Origin: Xanthomonas floridensis
GTDB taxonomy: Bacteria; Pseudomonadota; Gammaproteobacteria; Xanthomonadales; Xanthomonadaceae
Assembly: GCF_001642575.1 (NCBI RefSeq)
Contig: NZ_LXNG01000056.1
Span: 62,001-126,000 of the forward strand
Direction: 5' to 3'
Length of the DNA: 64,000 bases
Of this stretch, positions 18,468 through 27,519 are shown piece by piece. The notes under the pieces were generated by a model, which did no database searches, was not told the DNA's origin, and saw nothing but the letters and a program-made list of their open reading frames with translations. Numbering within the stretch: position 1 is the stretch's first letter; each line of letters starts with the position of its first letter. The position numbers and the translations under genes are program-made.

Positions 18468-18943
18468 GCCGTTGGCCATGCTGGCACCGTAGACGTGGTG
18501 TCGCGCACTATCGCCCAGTGATGTGATCGGCTGCGTGCCGTTCCGCTGCGGCAAGAGGACAGGCGACAGCTTTGCTGCTTGCCTGTTGCTGGCGATCTGA
18601 TCCAAATCCCGACCTGATGTCCAGCACGTGCATCGCAAGCGGCGCGGATCGCGCTTGCTAGTCCCGGGGGGCATTGGCACTTCCAGCTGCAGACACCTCG
18701 GTGGTGTCGTTGCTGGACAGGGGCACAGTCCGGTCCAGACGCATCGCCTGATGGATCAATGTGGGATGTTATGGATCTCCCCGGAAGCGATTGGAGCATC
18801 CTCCGAACGGATCCAGAATGGCTCGATGGCGCGACGAAAAACGAGGGCTGTTGTCCCGTACGTGCATGCATGACTTCCGGCGCACCCGTTTCACCCGGTA
18901 AGCATCGACTGATGCAGCGTGATCGACCGACATCGTGCCGGTC
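18468..18943. other. 476-base stretch without a recognisable gene
   Basis: Neither strand gives a convincing open frame; the candidates lack ribosome sites and overlap each other. A TTGGCACTTCCAGCTGCAG sequence near 18675 resembles a sigma-54 site but has one base too many between GG and GC. Base composition is a little lower in GC toward 18750-18900 than in the neighbouring genes. Confidence 0.4.
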
Positions 18944-19627
18944 TCATTCCGGTTCGAACGACAGCTCGCGCCTCCAGAGCAGCGGTGTGCGCGCTCGCCG
19001 TTCATCCGGGAAGAAAAGCGACAGATAGCCGGCCGCGATCGCACGGCTGCGAAGTTTCAGGCCAACGCCTTCTGCGGTCACCACGGTGACCCCGGTCACC
19101 GTGCCTTGCGGATTGACCTGCATTTCCCAGACAAGGCGGCCATGCCACTCGGCCGGTGGGATCGCTGCGTCATAGTTCGGGCGGCCAACGACATACGGTG
19201 TTCCCGGATCGTTCGACAGGGGTGAGTCTTCCAGCCTGGCATGGACCTGCAGTGTCTCTTCCCCGCTGCGCCCATCTCCTGTGCTTGCGCGAAACGTCCA
19301 TAGGCCAGGCTTGCCTCCCTGGCCCAGATCGGCACCGTAGCACTGCTTGACGCCACGGTAGTCCGGGTACTGGTGGCTCGACACTTCCTGCCCGGAGGCA
19401 TCGAACGCCTTCACTACCAACCCACCTACATCGGTCTCGGCGAGATTGGTCGCGACACACACCTGGTGAGTGTGCTGACCATCGGTCAAAAACTGGATGG
19501 TTTGCTGGCGGGCAATCGAAAGAGGTGGGCGGGCATCCCAGAGAAATTCGAGATACACCTTGTCATCTGCCGCATTTGCGGAGTGGGAAAAGGCTGCCGC
19601 ACACAACGCCAGGCAACGGATTTTCAT
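18944..19627 (-). CDS. Exported protein with TonB-C-like C-terminal domain
   Basis: A 227-residue protein of unknown role. It has a signal peptide (MKIRCLALCAAAFSHSANA). The middle region contains two cysteines (HQVCVATNL, VKQCYGADLG) that could form a disulphide. The C terminus, GRLVWEMQVNPQGTVTGVTVV and AAGYLSLFFPDERR, has the beta-alpha-beta look of TonB C-terminal domains. It has no membrane anchor or proline-rich spacer, so it is not a classical TonB energy transducer. It stands alone, about 270 bases from its nearest upstream neighbour. Assignment to a function is not possible from sequence. Confidence 0.7.
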   Translation of the reverse strand: MKIRCLALCAAAFSHSANAADDKVYLEFLWDARPPLSIARQQTIQFLTDGQHTHQVCVATNLAETDVGGLVVKAFDASGQEVSSHQYPDYRGVKQCYGADLGQGGKPGLWTFRASTGDGRSGEETLQVHARLEDSPLSNDPGTPYVVGRPNYDAAIPPAEWHGRLVWEMQVNPQGTVTGVTVVTAEGVGLKLRSRAIAAGYLSLFFPDERRARTPLLWRRELSFEPE

Positions 19628-19861
19628 GGCATCCAGCGCTCAGTCCGAAGAAGACAGCATGCAGATCGCCCGGGTTGGTGACGGGCTCAGGAGGTGAGAT
19701 GGAGGGTAGAGGCCTTGGCCAGACCTGACAAACCACAGCCGGTGCGAGCGCGTCTCGGCCGGGCAGGGGGCAGGGAGCGGGTGTGCACGGCATCAGCGCT
19801 GCCGGGAGCAGCGAAAGCAGTGGACGGCTCAGGAAGCTGAGATCGGGCAGTCCAACAAACA

Positions 19862-19893
19862 CGGCGGGGCGCCTGCCGAGGCACGCCCCGCCG
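19862..19893 (-). terminator. Hairpin downstream of the chemoreceptor operon
   Basis: A perfect 10-base inverted repeat (CGGCGGGGCG at 19862-19871, complement at 19884-19893) lies nine bases beyond the stop of the 95-residue gene. On the minus strand it is followed by TGTTTGTT, a weak T-rich tail. It is probably the end of the chemoreceptor transcript. Confidence 0.6.
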
Positions 19894-19901
19894 GTATCGC
19901 A

Positions 19902-20189
19902 TCAGCGCCCGGAGGCGCTGACCGCGTCGCCATCCAGGCCCAGGTCCCAGGCCACGGTGGCGAAGAGCAGCTCGTCTTCGCTGCAGTCGCGGCGCGGATT
20001 GAGCAGCGCCTTGACTTCCGCGCGGGCGGCAAGCTCCAGCCGTTCCAGCGCGGGCGGCAGCCGCACGCGCCGCAAAACGGGCCTGGCTGCCTCGCTTTGC
20101 GCGATGCGCTCGGCATGCGCAGCCGCCAATGCGGCGGACTGCAAGGCATCGGTGGGAACAGTGTCGATGGTCGGGGCGAGCAGCGTCAT
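19902..20189 (-). CDS. Small protein downstream of the chemoreceptor
   Basis: A 95-residue protein starting MTLLAPTIDTVPTDALQSAA, with Ala-rich helix (AALAAAHAERIAQSEAARP) followed by RVRLPPALERLELAARAEVKALLN and an acidic C terminus. I do not recognise a family. It follows the chemoreceptor gene by 85 bases on the same strand and is followed by a hairpin terminator, so it is probably the second gene of a sigma-28-driven unit. A role in chemotaxis or motility is inferred from position only. The frame is open upstream, but the ATG at 20189 is the first start after the chemoreceptor gene. Confidence 0.65.
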   Translation of the reverse strand: MTLLAPTIDTVPTDALQSAALAAAHAERIAQSEAARPVLRRVRLPPALERLELAARAEVKALLNPRRDCSEDELLFATVAWDLGLDGDAVSASGR

Positions 20190-20274
20190 GACGAAACACC
20201 AGGTCGGTACGGAACGACAAATCCCCGGAAGGCCGGGGAATGTCGGAATCAGGGGATGCGGGTCGGCATCGGTC

Positions 20275-21465
20275 TCAGAACAGCTCGACCGTACCGGCGC
20301 CCATGCCCTGCTGCGCCACCGGCTTGTGCGGCGGGCGTTCCCACTCCACGCGCATGTCGCGCAGGCGGTTGGACACCTTGGCCAGCGCGGCGACCAGATC
20401 GCTGTCGTACACGCCGCCATTGCGATGCAGCAGTTCCTGCAGCGCCACCGCCTCACGGTTGATCGCGGTGAGGCGATCGAGGTGGGTATGGATGCCGCTC
20501 AGCGTCTGCGTGGCGATGTCCTCGAACTGCAGGGCACGCACCGCTTCGGCCACGCTGCCATCGATGGAGCGTGCGCACTCGGAGATTTCGCGCATGCCAT
20601 CGCCCAGCGAGGCGTTGATCTGGGCGACGTTCTCCAGCATGGCGGCCGATTCGTGGCGCGCCTCGCGGGAGCGGTCCATGTGGCGCGAGGCCAGCTGCGA
20701 GACCGTTTCACGCACCTTGGCGATCGATTCCTTGGAGCTGTGGGCCAGCTTGCGGATCTGCTCGTTGAAGGTGGTGGAGCGTTCGGACAGGTTGCGCACC
20801 TCGTCGGCGACCACTGCGAAGCCACGACCGGCTTCACCGGCACGTGCTGCTTCGATGGCGGCGTTCAGGGCCAGCAGGTTGGTCTGGTCGGCGATCGACT
20901 TGACGTCTTCCAGCAGCGCGAAGATGCCGTCCAGATGCTGGGCCATCTCATCGATGTGATGGACGGTGTTGGTGCTTTGGCCGCTCACCTGTTCCAGCGC
21001 TTCCACCAACTGCTCCATGCGGGAGCTGGCGTGCTGGGCGAAGCGGGCGACGTCGACGCCGGCACTGCCATCGTCGCCTGCGCGGTCGACGATGCGGGCC
21101 AGTGCCTGGCTCTGCTGGCGCGACTTGCGGTTCATCGCTTCGAAGCTGCCACCCAGGCCGGACACGGCCTGGCGGATCAGTTCGCGGGCACGCTCGACTT
21201 CCGAGCGCGAACCGTCGACTTCGTTGCTGACGAACGTGCGCAGTTCGTTGAGCAGTTGGTCCTGCTCGCGCAGGATGCGTGCCTGGTCCGGGTTAGGCCG
21301 GAACTGGGAGTACGTCACCCAGGCAGCAAAACCCAGCCAACTGAGGGTCATGGTCGCCAGGATCGCCCAGCGCACCGAAGCGGGCCAGTCGAATCCGACA
21401 GCGAAGGGAAACAGCAAGGTCAGAGCCAAAGGAGCGGCTAGACGGATGAGTGGACGTGAATACAT
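20275..21465 (-). CDS. Methyl-accepting chemotaxis protein
   Basis: A chemoreceptor of 396 residues. Two membrane segments are close together at the N terminus ([20 protein letters not shown] and [17 protein letters not shown]), with almost no periplasmic loop. It therefore has no classical periplasmic ligand domain and may sense in the membrane or cytoplasm. The signalling tip is the conserved hairpin [20 protein letters not shown], then [19 protein letters not shown] chose the ATG at 21465 because the longer frame runs over a sigma-28 promoter (21494-21520). Regulation by FliA ties it to the flagellar cascade. Confidence 0.92.
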   Translation of the reverse strand: MYSRPLIRLAAPLALTLLFPFAVGFDWPASVRWAILATMTLSWLGFAAWVTYSQFRPNPDQARILREQDQLLNELRTFVSNEVDGSRSEVERARELIRQAVSGLGGSFEAMNRKSRQQSQALARIVDRAGDDGSAGVDVARFAQHASSRMEQLVEALEQVSGQSTNTVHHIDEMAQHLDGIFALLEDVKSIADQTNLLALNAAIEAARAGEAGRGFAVVADEVRNLSERSTTFNEQIRKLAHSSKESIAKVRETVSQLASRHMDRSREARHESAAMLENVAQINASLGDGMREISECARSIDGSVAEAVRALQFEDIATQTLSGIHTHLDRLTAINREAVALQELLHRNGGVYDSDLVAALAKVSNRLRDMRVEWERPPHKPVAQQGMGAGTVELF

Positions 21466-21493
21466 GGGCGTTCTCGGCAGAGTCACGGTTGCT

Positions 21494-21520
21494 GTATCGG
21501 CACTCCCCCCGTGGTCTTTA
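21494..21520 (-). promoter_or_regulatory. Sigma-28 promoter of the chemoreceptor gene
   Basis: The minus strand has TAAAGACC at 21520-21513, an 11-base spacer and GCCGATAC at 21501-21494, close to the FliA consensus TAAAGTTT-N11-GCCGATAA. The -10 half matches seven of eight bases. The start of transcription would be about 20 bases before the ATG at 21465. Confidence 0.83.
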
Positions 21521-21612
21521 GCGACGATCGCCATCTCGTCTCGCGCATGCCGCCGTCACTGGCAGGCGCTGGCGCCCGTTGCGGGCGCTTTCATCCGGTA
21601 TTTCGGCGGCGC

Positions 21613-22227
21613 TTACCGCAGTGCGCGATCCACCGCTTCGCTCATCGCGCGCTTGGCAAACAGGAAATCCCATAGGCTGCCGCCCATCTGCCGCCACAGC
21701 ACTGCCGAGCGCACCGCTGCCAGCAACAGCGCGCGAATCTCCGCCACCACGCCGGCCTGGCCCAGGTAATGCGGGTTGCCCTGCACCATGACCTTGGGGC
21801 GCAGGTGGCTGATGGTCTGCGCATAGAGCCCGCCCAGCGAGCTCAACACATCCGGATGCGCGCTGTCGCCCAGGCTGTGTGCCTGACGCGCCGCTGCATC
21901 GATTCCGCTGGAGACCGTGGCCACGGTCGCGTTGTCGCGCACAAAGCGGCGCTCCAGTTGCAGCACCGCCAGCGCCAGCCGCGGCAACACCTCGTCCTGG
22001 CCCTGGTTGCGAAAGTAGTTGTGCAGCAGGCGCAGGCCGGGCGCCAGGGCCGCCGTCGAGCCGTACACCGCCTCCGGGGAGGCCGCATCCACCCGGAATA
22101 CGCTGTCGACGGCGGTGCGCACCGTGGCCGCCTCCGAATGCCCGGTTTCGGCGATCCGCCGCACCTGCTGCAGGGCCTGGGCAACGCCGGCCAGCGCCAG
22201 CACACGGTGATCCATGGAAACACTCAT
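21613..22227 (-). CDS. hflD: HflD-like protein
   Basis: HflD is a small, helical, membrane-associated protein; in E. coli it affects the lambda CII lysogeny regulator, and its everyday role is unclear. The 204-residue product starts [21 protein letters not shown], the family pattern, and ends with [18 protein letters not shown] and a short helix. Its ATG shares one base with the mnmA stop (TGATG), so the two are translationally coupled. The order nudJ-mnmA-hflD matches E. coli, where purB follows; purB is not present here. Confidence 0.9.
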   Translation of the reverse strand: MSVSMDHRVLALAGVAQALQQVRRIAETGHSEAATVRTAVDSVFRVDAASPEAVYGSTAALAPGLRLLHNYFRNQGQDEVLPRLALAVLQLERRFVRDNATVATVSSGIDAAARQAHSLGDSAHPDVLSSLGGLYAQTISHLRPKVMVQGNPHYLGQAGVVAEIRALLLAAVRSAVLWRQMGGSLWDFLFAKRAMSEAVDRALR

Positions 22228-23363
22228 CAAGCCACACCCTCGGGGGAAGAAGAAGATCCTGCCAATTGACGCTCCAGCGGCGCATCGGTGGCGGCAATGA
22301 CCGCGCCGCCAAGGCATTCCTCGCCGTCGTACAGCACCAGCGACTGCCCGGGCGTTACCGCCCGCTGCGGCTGCTCGAAGCGCACCTGCACGCTGCCGTC
22401 GTCGCACACCTCCACCGTGCACGGCGCGTCCGGCTGCCGGTAACGCGTCTGCGCGGTGCAGCTGAAGTTGCGTGCCGGCGGCGCACCGGTGACCCAATGG
22501 GCCAGCTCGGACTGCAGCCAGCGCGACTGCAGCAGTGGGCTGTCGCGATCCTGGTCCACGTACAGCACGTTGCTGGCCACATCCTTGCCGACCACGTACC
22601 ACGGCGCCGCCGCGCGGCCGCGCACCCCGCCGATGTTCAGGCCTTCGCGCTGGCCCAGAGTGAAATAGAACACGCCGGGGTGCTCGCCAATGCGCTGCCC
22701 CTGCGGGTCGCGGATCTCGCCGGTGCGCGCGGGCAGGTAGCGGCCCAGGAACTCGCGGAAGTCGCGCTCGCCGATGAAGCAGATCCCGGTGGAATCCTTC
22801 TTGGCATGGGTCGGCAGGCCGGCGTCCAGGGCGATGCGACGCAGCGTGCTTTTCTCCAGCTCGCCGATCGGGAACAAGGTGGCGGCCAGCTGGGTCTGCC
22901 CCAGCTGGTGCAGGAAATAGCTCTGGTCCTTGCCCCGGTCGGCACCGCGCAGCAGCCGCCAGCGCCCGCCGCTGTAAGCAACCCGGGCGTAATGCCCGGT
23001 GGCGATACGCTCGGCGCCCAGCGCCTGCGCAGCGTCCAGGAAATGCTTGAACTTGACCTCGCGGTTGCACAGCACGTCAGGATTCGGGGTGCGCCCGGCC
23101 GCGTATTCGGCCAGGAAGTGTTCGAACACGCCGCTCCAGTATTCGCCGGAGAAATCACGGAAATGGAAGGGGATGCCCAGCATCCCGCAGACCGCGACCG
23201 CGTCGCGGCGGTCGTCTTCGGCGCGGCAATCGCCGCTGCCGTCGTCGGCCCAGTTCTGCATGAACAGCCCGGCGATCGACTCGCCCTGTTGCGCCAGCTG
23301 CCAGGCCGCCACCGACGAATCCACCCCGCCGGACACACCGACCACGATGCGTGGCGTGCTCAT
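22227..23363 (-). CDS. mnmA: tRNA 2-thiouridylase MnmA
   Basis: MnmA puts the 2-thio group on wobble uridine 34 of tRNA Lys, Glu and Gln, using ATP and sulphur relayed by the Tus system. The 378-residue protein has the ATP-pyrophosphatase loop [13 protein letters not shown] (residues 7-19), the catalytic Cys in [12 protein letters not shown], the second Cys in [13 protein letters not shown], and a C-terminal beta-barrel. The ATG overlaps the nudJ stop by four bases (ATGA), and its own stop overlaps the hflD ATG, so this is a tight three-gene operon. Confidence 0.97.
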   Translation of the reverse strand: MSTPRIVVGVSGGVDSSVAAWQLAQQGESIAGLFMQNWADDGSGDCRAEDDRRDAVAVCGMLGIPFHFRDFSGEYWSGVFEHFLAEYAAGRTPNPDVLCNREVKFKHFLDAAQALGAERIATGHYARVAYSGGRWRLLRGADRGKDQSYFLHQLGQTQLAATLFPIGELEKSTLRRIALDAGLPTHAKKDSTGICFIGERDFREFLGRYLPARTGEIRDPQGQRIGEHPGVFYFTLGQREGLNIGGVRGRAAAPWYVVGKDVASNVLYVDQDRDSPLLQSRWLQSELAHWVTGAPPARNFSCTAQTRYRQPDAPCTVEVCDDGSVQVRFEQPQRAVTPGQSLVLYDGEECLGGAVIAATDAPLERQLAGSSSSPEGVA

Positions 23364-23818
23364 GCGACGTGCCGCACCAGTGTCAAGGGGTGCCGTTGCC
23401 CGGACAGGTAGTCGGCCACCACCTCCCACACCAGGGGGCTGCGCCAGCGCTCGCTGGCGCCGCGCAATTCCTCCGGTGTCATCCACAGTGCCCGCACCAC
23501 GCCGGTATCCAGGCTGCGCTCGGGATGGTGGGTGAGCGCTTCGGCCACGAAGGCAAAGCGCAGATAACACTGGCCGGTCGGCGCCAGCCATTGATAGGTG
23601 CCGATGAAATGGGTCGGCCGCACGTCCCAGCCGGTCTCTTCCAGGGTTTCGCGCACAGCGGCGTCGAGCAGGCTTTCATCCGGCTCCAGATGCCCGGCCG
23701 GCTGGTTCAGCAGCAGGCGGCCGCCGATGCGCTCTTCGACCTGCAGCAAGCGTCCGTCGCGCACCACCACGGTGGCCACCGTGACATCCGGATGCCAGCG
23801 CTGTTCCTGCGCGCTCAT
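23360..23818 (-). CDS. nudJ: Nudix hydrolase NudJ
   Basis: NudJ-type Nudix enzymes hydrolyse nucleoside di- and triphosphates and the thiamine precursor HMP-pyrophosphate. The 152-residue protein contains a complete Nudix box ([20 protein letters not shown], with TGW following), positions about 45-67, matching G-x5-E-x7-RE-x2-EE-x-G. The neighbouring mnmA and hflD are the standard companions of nudJ. A longer upstream frame is open but the Met at 23818 gives the family length. Confidence 0.93.
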   Translation of the reverse strand: MSAQEQRWHPDVTVATVVVRDGRLLQVEERIGGRLLLNQPAGHLEPDESLLDAAVRETLEETGWDVRPTHFIGTYQWLAPTGQCYLRFAFVAEALTHHPERSLDTGVVRALWMTPEELRGASERWRSPLVWEVVADYLSGQRHPLTLVRHVA

Positions 23819-24044
23819 GGGCAGACTCCGGTGCGCGGCAGCGCATCGTCCGGCACTGCGGCAGGACGGCAGCCGGACGGGCGGCGCAGGGCGGGGCGAG
23901 GCGTGCAGCGACGCGTGTCGGCGGTCGTCGACGGCGCCAGGGCCGGCGCGGTCAGGGAATCGGTCATCAAGGGCAAGCCATGGAATCAGAGACAAATTGT
24001 GCGGGCCGCGGCGCAAATCGTCCAATGCGCGCGGCGATGAACCG

Positions 24045-24050
24045 TATAAT
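24045..24050 (+). promoter_or_regulatory. Consensus -10 box abutting the clpS start
   Basis: TATAAT ends six bases before the clpS ATG (24057), so the transcription start would fall on or next to the A of the ATG. No good -35 hexamer is visible at 16-18 bases. If used, clpS mRNA would be leaderless. Confidence 0.5.
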
Positions 24051-24056
24051 GACCGG

Positions 24057-24377
24057 ATGCCTCGGAAGACCTCCCACGAACACGATCACGGCCTCACGGT
24101 CGAAGCCAGCAAGCCTGAGGTAGCGCCACCGCCGCGCTACCAGGTGTTGCTACTGAACGACGACTACACCCCGATGGACTTCGTGGTGACCGTCCTGCAG
24201 CAGTTTTTCAACCTGGATCTGGAGCGCGCCACCCAGGTCATGTTGCACGTCCACACCCGCGGGCGCGGCGTTTGCGGGGTCTACAGCCGCGAAGTCGCCG
24301 AGTCCAAGGTTGCGCAGGTCAACGAGTTTTCGCGCATGAACCAGCATCCGCTGCTGTGCACGATGGAACAGAGCTGA
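24057..24377 (+). CDS. clpS: Clp protease adaptor ClpS
   Basis: ClpS recognises N-degron substrates (Leu, Phe, Tyr or Trp at the N terminus) and hands them to ClpAP. The 106-residue product has a flexible, His-rich N-terminal extension ([14 protein letters not shown]) and then the folded core: [20 protein letters not shown] (about residues 29-48), with the substrate-gating Asn-Asp-Asp and Met-Asp residues, and [19 protein letters not shown]. It precedes clpA by 142 bases, as in E. coli. aat, which adds Leu/Phe to N termini, lies 3 kb downstream. Confidence 0.97.
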   Translation: MPRKTSHEHDHGLTVEASKPEVAPPPRYQVLLLNDDYTPMDFVVTVLQQFFNLDLERATQVMLHVHTRGRGVCGVYSREVAESKVAQVNEFSRMNQHPLLCTMEQS

Positions 24378-24519
24378 CACCGTTATTGGATCATTCCAGC
24401 AGCGCAACAGTGTGACTGCAATCGCGTGCTAACGCCGTCTGAACATACCTATTCGATAGGGTTGTGGAAAATCCCGACAAAAGCCGCATATTGTTGGCAA
24501 CAGCCGTTCGGAGTTACCA

Positions 24520-26802
24520 ATGTTCAGCAAAGACCTAGAGCAAACCATCGGCCAGTGCTACAAGCGAGCACGCGAGGCGCGTCATGAGTTCATGACCGTC
24601 GAGCACCTGCTGCTCTCGCTGCTGGACAATCCCTCCGCACAGGCCGTGCTCAAGGCCTGCGGTGCGGATCAGCTGCGCCTGCACAACGACCTGGAACAGG
24701 CCATTGAGGCCTCGGTGTCGCGTCTGGCCGAAGACGACGGCCGCGACACCCAGCCGACCCTGGGCTTCCAGCGCGTGCTGCAGCGCGCGGTCTACCACGT
24801 GCAGTCCTCTGGCAAGAAGGAAGTCACCGGCGCCAACGTGCTGGTCGCCATCTTCGGCGAGAAGGACTCGCACGCGGTCTATTTCCTGAACCAGCAGGAC
24901 ATCACCCGGCTGGATATCGTCAACTACCTGTCCCATGGCATCGCCAAGCTGGGCGAAGACGGCGAGCAGCCCTCCGCGTCCGACGGCGAGCCCAAGAGCG
25001 AGGGTGGGGAGGGTGAAGGCAAGGGCGATGCGCTGGCCGAGTACGCCACCAACCTCAACGAGCAGGCGCGCAACGGCAAGATCGACCCGCTGGTGGGGCG
25101 TGCCGACGAAATCGAGCGCACCATCCAGGTGCTGTGCCGCCGCCGCAAGAACAACCCGCTGTACGTGGGCGAGGCCGGCGTGGGCAAGACCGCAATCGCC
25201 GAGGGCCTGGCCAAGCGCATCGTCGACAACGACGTGCCGGAAGTGCTGGCCGATGCGGTGATCTTCTCGCTCGACCTGGGCGCGCTCGTGGCCGGCACCA
25301 AATACCGTGGCGACTTCGAAAAGCGGCTCAAGGGAGTCCTTGCGGCTCTGAAGAAAGTGCCCAACGCGGTGCTGTTTATCGATGAGATCCACACCATCAT
25401 CGGTGCGGGTTCTGCGTCTGGCGGCACCATGGATGCGTCCAATCTGATCAAGCCGGCACTGTCCTCGGGCGAGCTGCGCTGCATTGGCTCGACCACCTTC
25501 CAGGAATACCGCGGCATCTTCGAAAAGGACCGCGCCCTGGCGCGCCGCTTCCAGAAGATCGACATCGTCGAACCGACTGTCGGCGAGACCTTCGAGATCC
25601 TGCAGGGCCTCAAGCCCAAGTATGAAGCGCACCACGGCGTGACCTATGCCGACGATGCGCTGCAGGCGGCGGTGGATCTGTCAGTCAAGCACATTGGCGA
25701 CCGCCTGTTGCCGGACAAGGCCATCGATGTGATGGACGAGGCCGGCGCGCGTCAGCGTTTGCTGCCCGACGGCGTGCGCAAGGAACTGATCGACATCGAG
25801 GAAATCGAAACCATCGTCGCCAAGATGGCGCGCATTCCGGCCAAGCAGGTCAGCGCGACCGACAAGGACGTGCTACAGCATCTGGAACGCAATCTCAAGA
25901 TGGTGATCTTCGGGCAGAACCCGGCGATCGAGACACTAGCCGGCTCCATCAAGCTGGCACGCTCCGGCCTGGCCAACCCGGAAAAGCCGATCGGCAACTT
26001 CCTGTTCGCCGGCCCGACCGGCGTGGGCAAGACCGAGGTCACCAAGCAGCTTGCGCTGCAGTTGGGGATCGAGCTGGTGCGCTTCGACATGTCCGAATAC
26101 ATGGAGGCGCATTCGATCAGCCGCCTGATCGGCGCGCCTCCGGGCTATGTGGGTTTCGATCAGGGTGGCCTGCTGACCGAGAAGATCGTCAAGACGCCGC
26201 ACTGCGTGCTGCTGCTAGACGAGGTAGAAAAGGCGCATCCGGACATCTTCAACATCCTGTTGCAGGTCATGGACCGCGGCATCCTGACCGACACCAACGG
26301 GCGCGAGGCGAACTTCAAGAACGTGATCCTGGTGATGACCACCAATGCCGGTGCCACCCAGGCGTCGCGGCGGTCGATCGGCTTCACCAAGCAGGATCAT
26401 TCCACCGATGCGATGGAGTCGATCCGTCGCGGGTTCACCCCGGAGTTCCGTAACCGCCTGGATGCCATCGTGCAGTTCCAGCCGCTGGGCTTCGACCACA
26501 TCCTGCGCGTGGTGGACAAGTTCATCATCGAGCTGGAAATGCTGCTGCAGGAAAAGCATGTCTCGCTGTCGGCCACCCCGACCGCCCGCGACTGGCTGGC
26601 CCAGCATGGCTTCGATCCGCTGATGGGCGCACGCCCGATGTCGCGCGTGATCCAGGAGAAGATCAAGCGCCCGCTCGCCGACGAGCTGCTGTTCGGCAAG
26701 CTGGTGGAAGGCGGTCGCGTCAACATCGACGTCAAGGATGGCGAGCTGGTGGTGGAGGCGCATCCGGAGCCGGAGCGCTTGCTACCTGCCACGGTCGACT
26801 GA
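24520..26802 (+). CDS. clpA: ATP-dependent Clp protease ATPase subunit ClpA
   Basis: ClpA is the hexameric AAA+ unfoldase that feeds ClpP; with ClpS it degrades N-degron proteins. The 760-residue protein has the N domain (1-140), an acidic, Gly-rich linker (DGEQPSASDGEPKSEGGEGE, from about 147), AAA-1 with Walker A GEAGVGKTA and Walker B VLFIDEIH, and AAA-2 with GPTGVGKTEV and VLLLDEVEKAHPD. The ClpP-docking IGF loop is present (SIGFTKQDH). A strong terminator follows. Confidence 0.98.
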   Translation: MFSKDLEQTIGQCYKRAREARHEFMTVEHLLLSLLDNPSAQAVLKACGADQLRLHNDLEQAIEASVSRLAEDDGRDTQPTLGFQRVLQRAVYHVQSSGKKEVTGANVLVAIFGEKDSHAVYFLNQQDITRLDIVNYLSHGIAKLGEDGEQPSASDGEPKSEGGEGEGKGDALAEYATNLNEQARNGKIDPLVGRADEIERTIQVLCRRRKNNPLYVGEAGVGKTAIAEGLAKRIVDNDVPEVLADAVIFSLDLGALVAGTKYRGDFEKRLKGVLAALKKVPNAVLFIDEIHTIIGAGSASGGTMDASNLIKPALSSGELRCIGSTTFQEYRGIFEKDRALARRFQKIDIVEPTVGETFEILQGLKPKYEAHHGVTYADDALQAAVDLSVKHIGDRLLPDKAIDVMDEAGARQRLLPDGVRKELIDIEEIETIVAKMARIPAKQVSATDKDVLQHLERNLKMVIFGQNPAIETLAGSIKLARSGLANPEKPIGNFLFAGPTGVGKTEVTKQLALQLGIELVRFDMSEYMEAHSISRLIGAPPGYVGFDQGGLLTEKIVKTPHCVLLLDEVEKAHPDIFNILLQVMDRGILTDTNGREANFKNVILVMTTNAGATQASRRSIGFTKQDHSTDAMESIRRGFTPEFRNRLDAIVQFQPLGFDHILRVVDKFIIELEMLLQEKHVSLSATPTARDWLAQHGFDPLMGARPMSRVIQEKIKRPLADELLFGKLVEGGRVNIDVKDGELVVEAHPEPERLLPATVD

Positions 26803-26820
26803 TCGCAACCCTGATCAATA

Positions 26821-26848
26821 AAAAGCCGCTCTTGTGAGCGGCTTTTTT
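26821..26848 (+). terminator. Rho-independent terminator of clpA
   Basis: Stem AAAAGCCGCTC with GAGCGGCTTTT, four-base loop TTGT, followed by a T-run. It lies 19 bases after the clpA stop and ends the clpS-clpA unit. Confidence 0.92.
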
Positions 26849-27175
26849 GTGCCTGTTGATCTGTGTAGCAACCATCAGCGGCCAAAGCTTGGGGTCTTAT
26901 CTGAAAAGTCCGGGCGCCTCTCTGACGTGCAATGCGCCCCGATCTTGTGTCGGCGGGTTGGACGTGCGGCGACCTGGATGTCGGCAGGTGTAGGGAGCGC
27001 CCTGTCACTGGCGTCGCAGCGGCGGCTTGCCATTCTGCGCGCTCGCCGACATCGATTCGGCCCCTCCTCGGAGCTGCACGGCACACTGCTGCCTACCGAC
27101 GCTCTACCGCTCACGAGGTGACCAGCAAAACTTTAAGTCCCGCAGTCGATGCGAAGCTCCGAATTACAGGCACGA
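26849..27175. other. Spacer between clpA and infA, no gene seen
   Basis: In E. coli the serW tRNA gene sits between clpA and infA. I looked for a tRNA-like GTTCGAATCC arm and an acceptor stem here and found none. Open frames are short and overlap without family resemblance. Confidence 0.5.
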
Positions 27176-27197
27176 CAAAAAGCGGCCATCGGCCGCC
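27176..27197 (-). terminator. Rho-independent terminator of infA
   Basis: On the minus strand the order is GGCGGCC-GAT-GGCCGC followed by TTTTTGTC, 24 bases after the infA stop. Stem and T-run are typical. Confidence 0.85.
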
Positions 27198-27220
27198 TCG
27201 CGTCTCAGCACCAAAACCGC

Positions 27221-27439
27221 TTACTTCATGCGGTAGGTAATACGGCCCTTGGTGAGGTCGTACGGCGTCATCTCGACCTTGACCCGGTCGCCGGTCAGGA
27301 TGCGGATGTAGTTCTTGCGCATGCGGCCGGAGATGTGGGCGATGATCTCGTGCCCGTTTTCCAGCTTGACCCGGAACGTGGTGTTGGGGAGCGTCTCGCT
27401 GACGCTGCCTTCGAATTCAATGGAGTCGTCTTTCGACAT
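27221..27439 (-). CDS. infA: Translation initiation factor IF-1
   Basis: IF-1 binds the ribosomal A site during initiation. The 72-residue product ([20 protein letters not shown]) is a single S1/OB fold, with the family signature [21 protein letters not shown] and the C-terminal [12 protein letters not shown]. An upstream in-frame Met is ignored because the 72-residue form is the universal size. It lies between clpA and aat as in E. coli. Confidence 0.98.
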
Positions 27440-27519
27440 GTAATCCTGTGCAATCACGGCTGGCCCGACAGGGCCGTAAGGGACGGCATTTTACGCCCCA
27501 TCTCCCCGTGGTGCAAATT

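Noticed and set aside
18675..18693. Sigma-54-like sequence TTGGCACTTCCAGCTGCAG
   Set aside because: There is one extra base between the GG and GC elements, a spacing sigma-54 does not tolerate, and no gene follows it.
26849..27175. Possible tRNA-Ser gene between clpA and infA, as in E. coli
   Set aside because: No T-arm sequence and no acceptor-stem pairing could be found.
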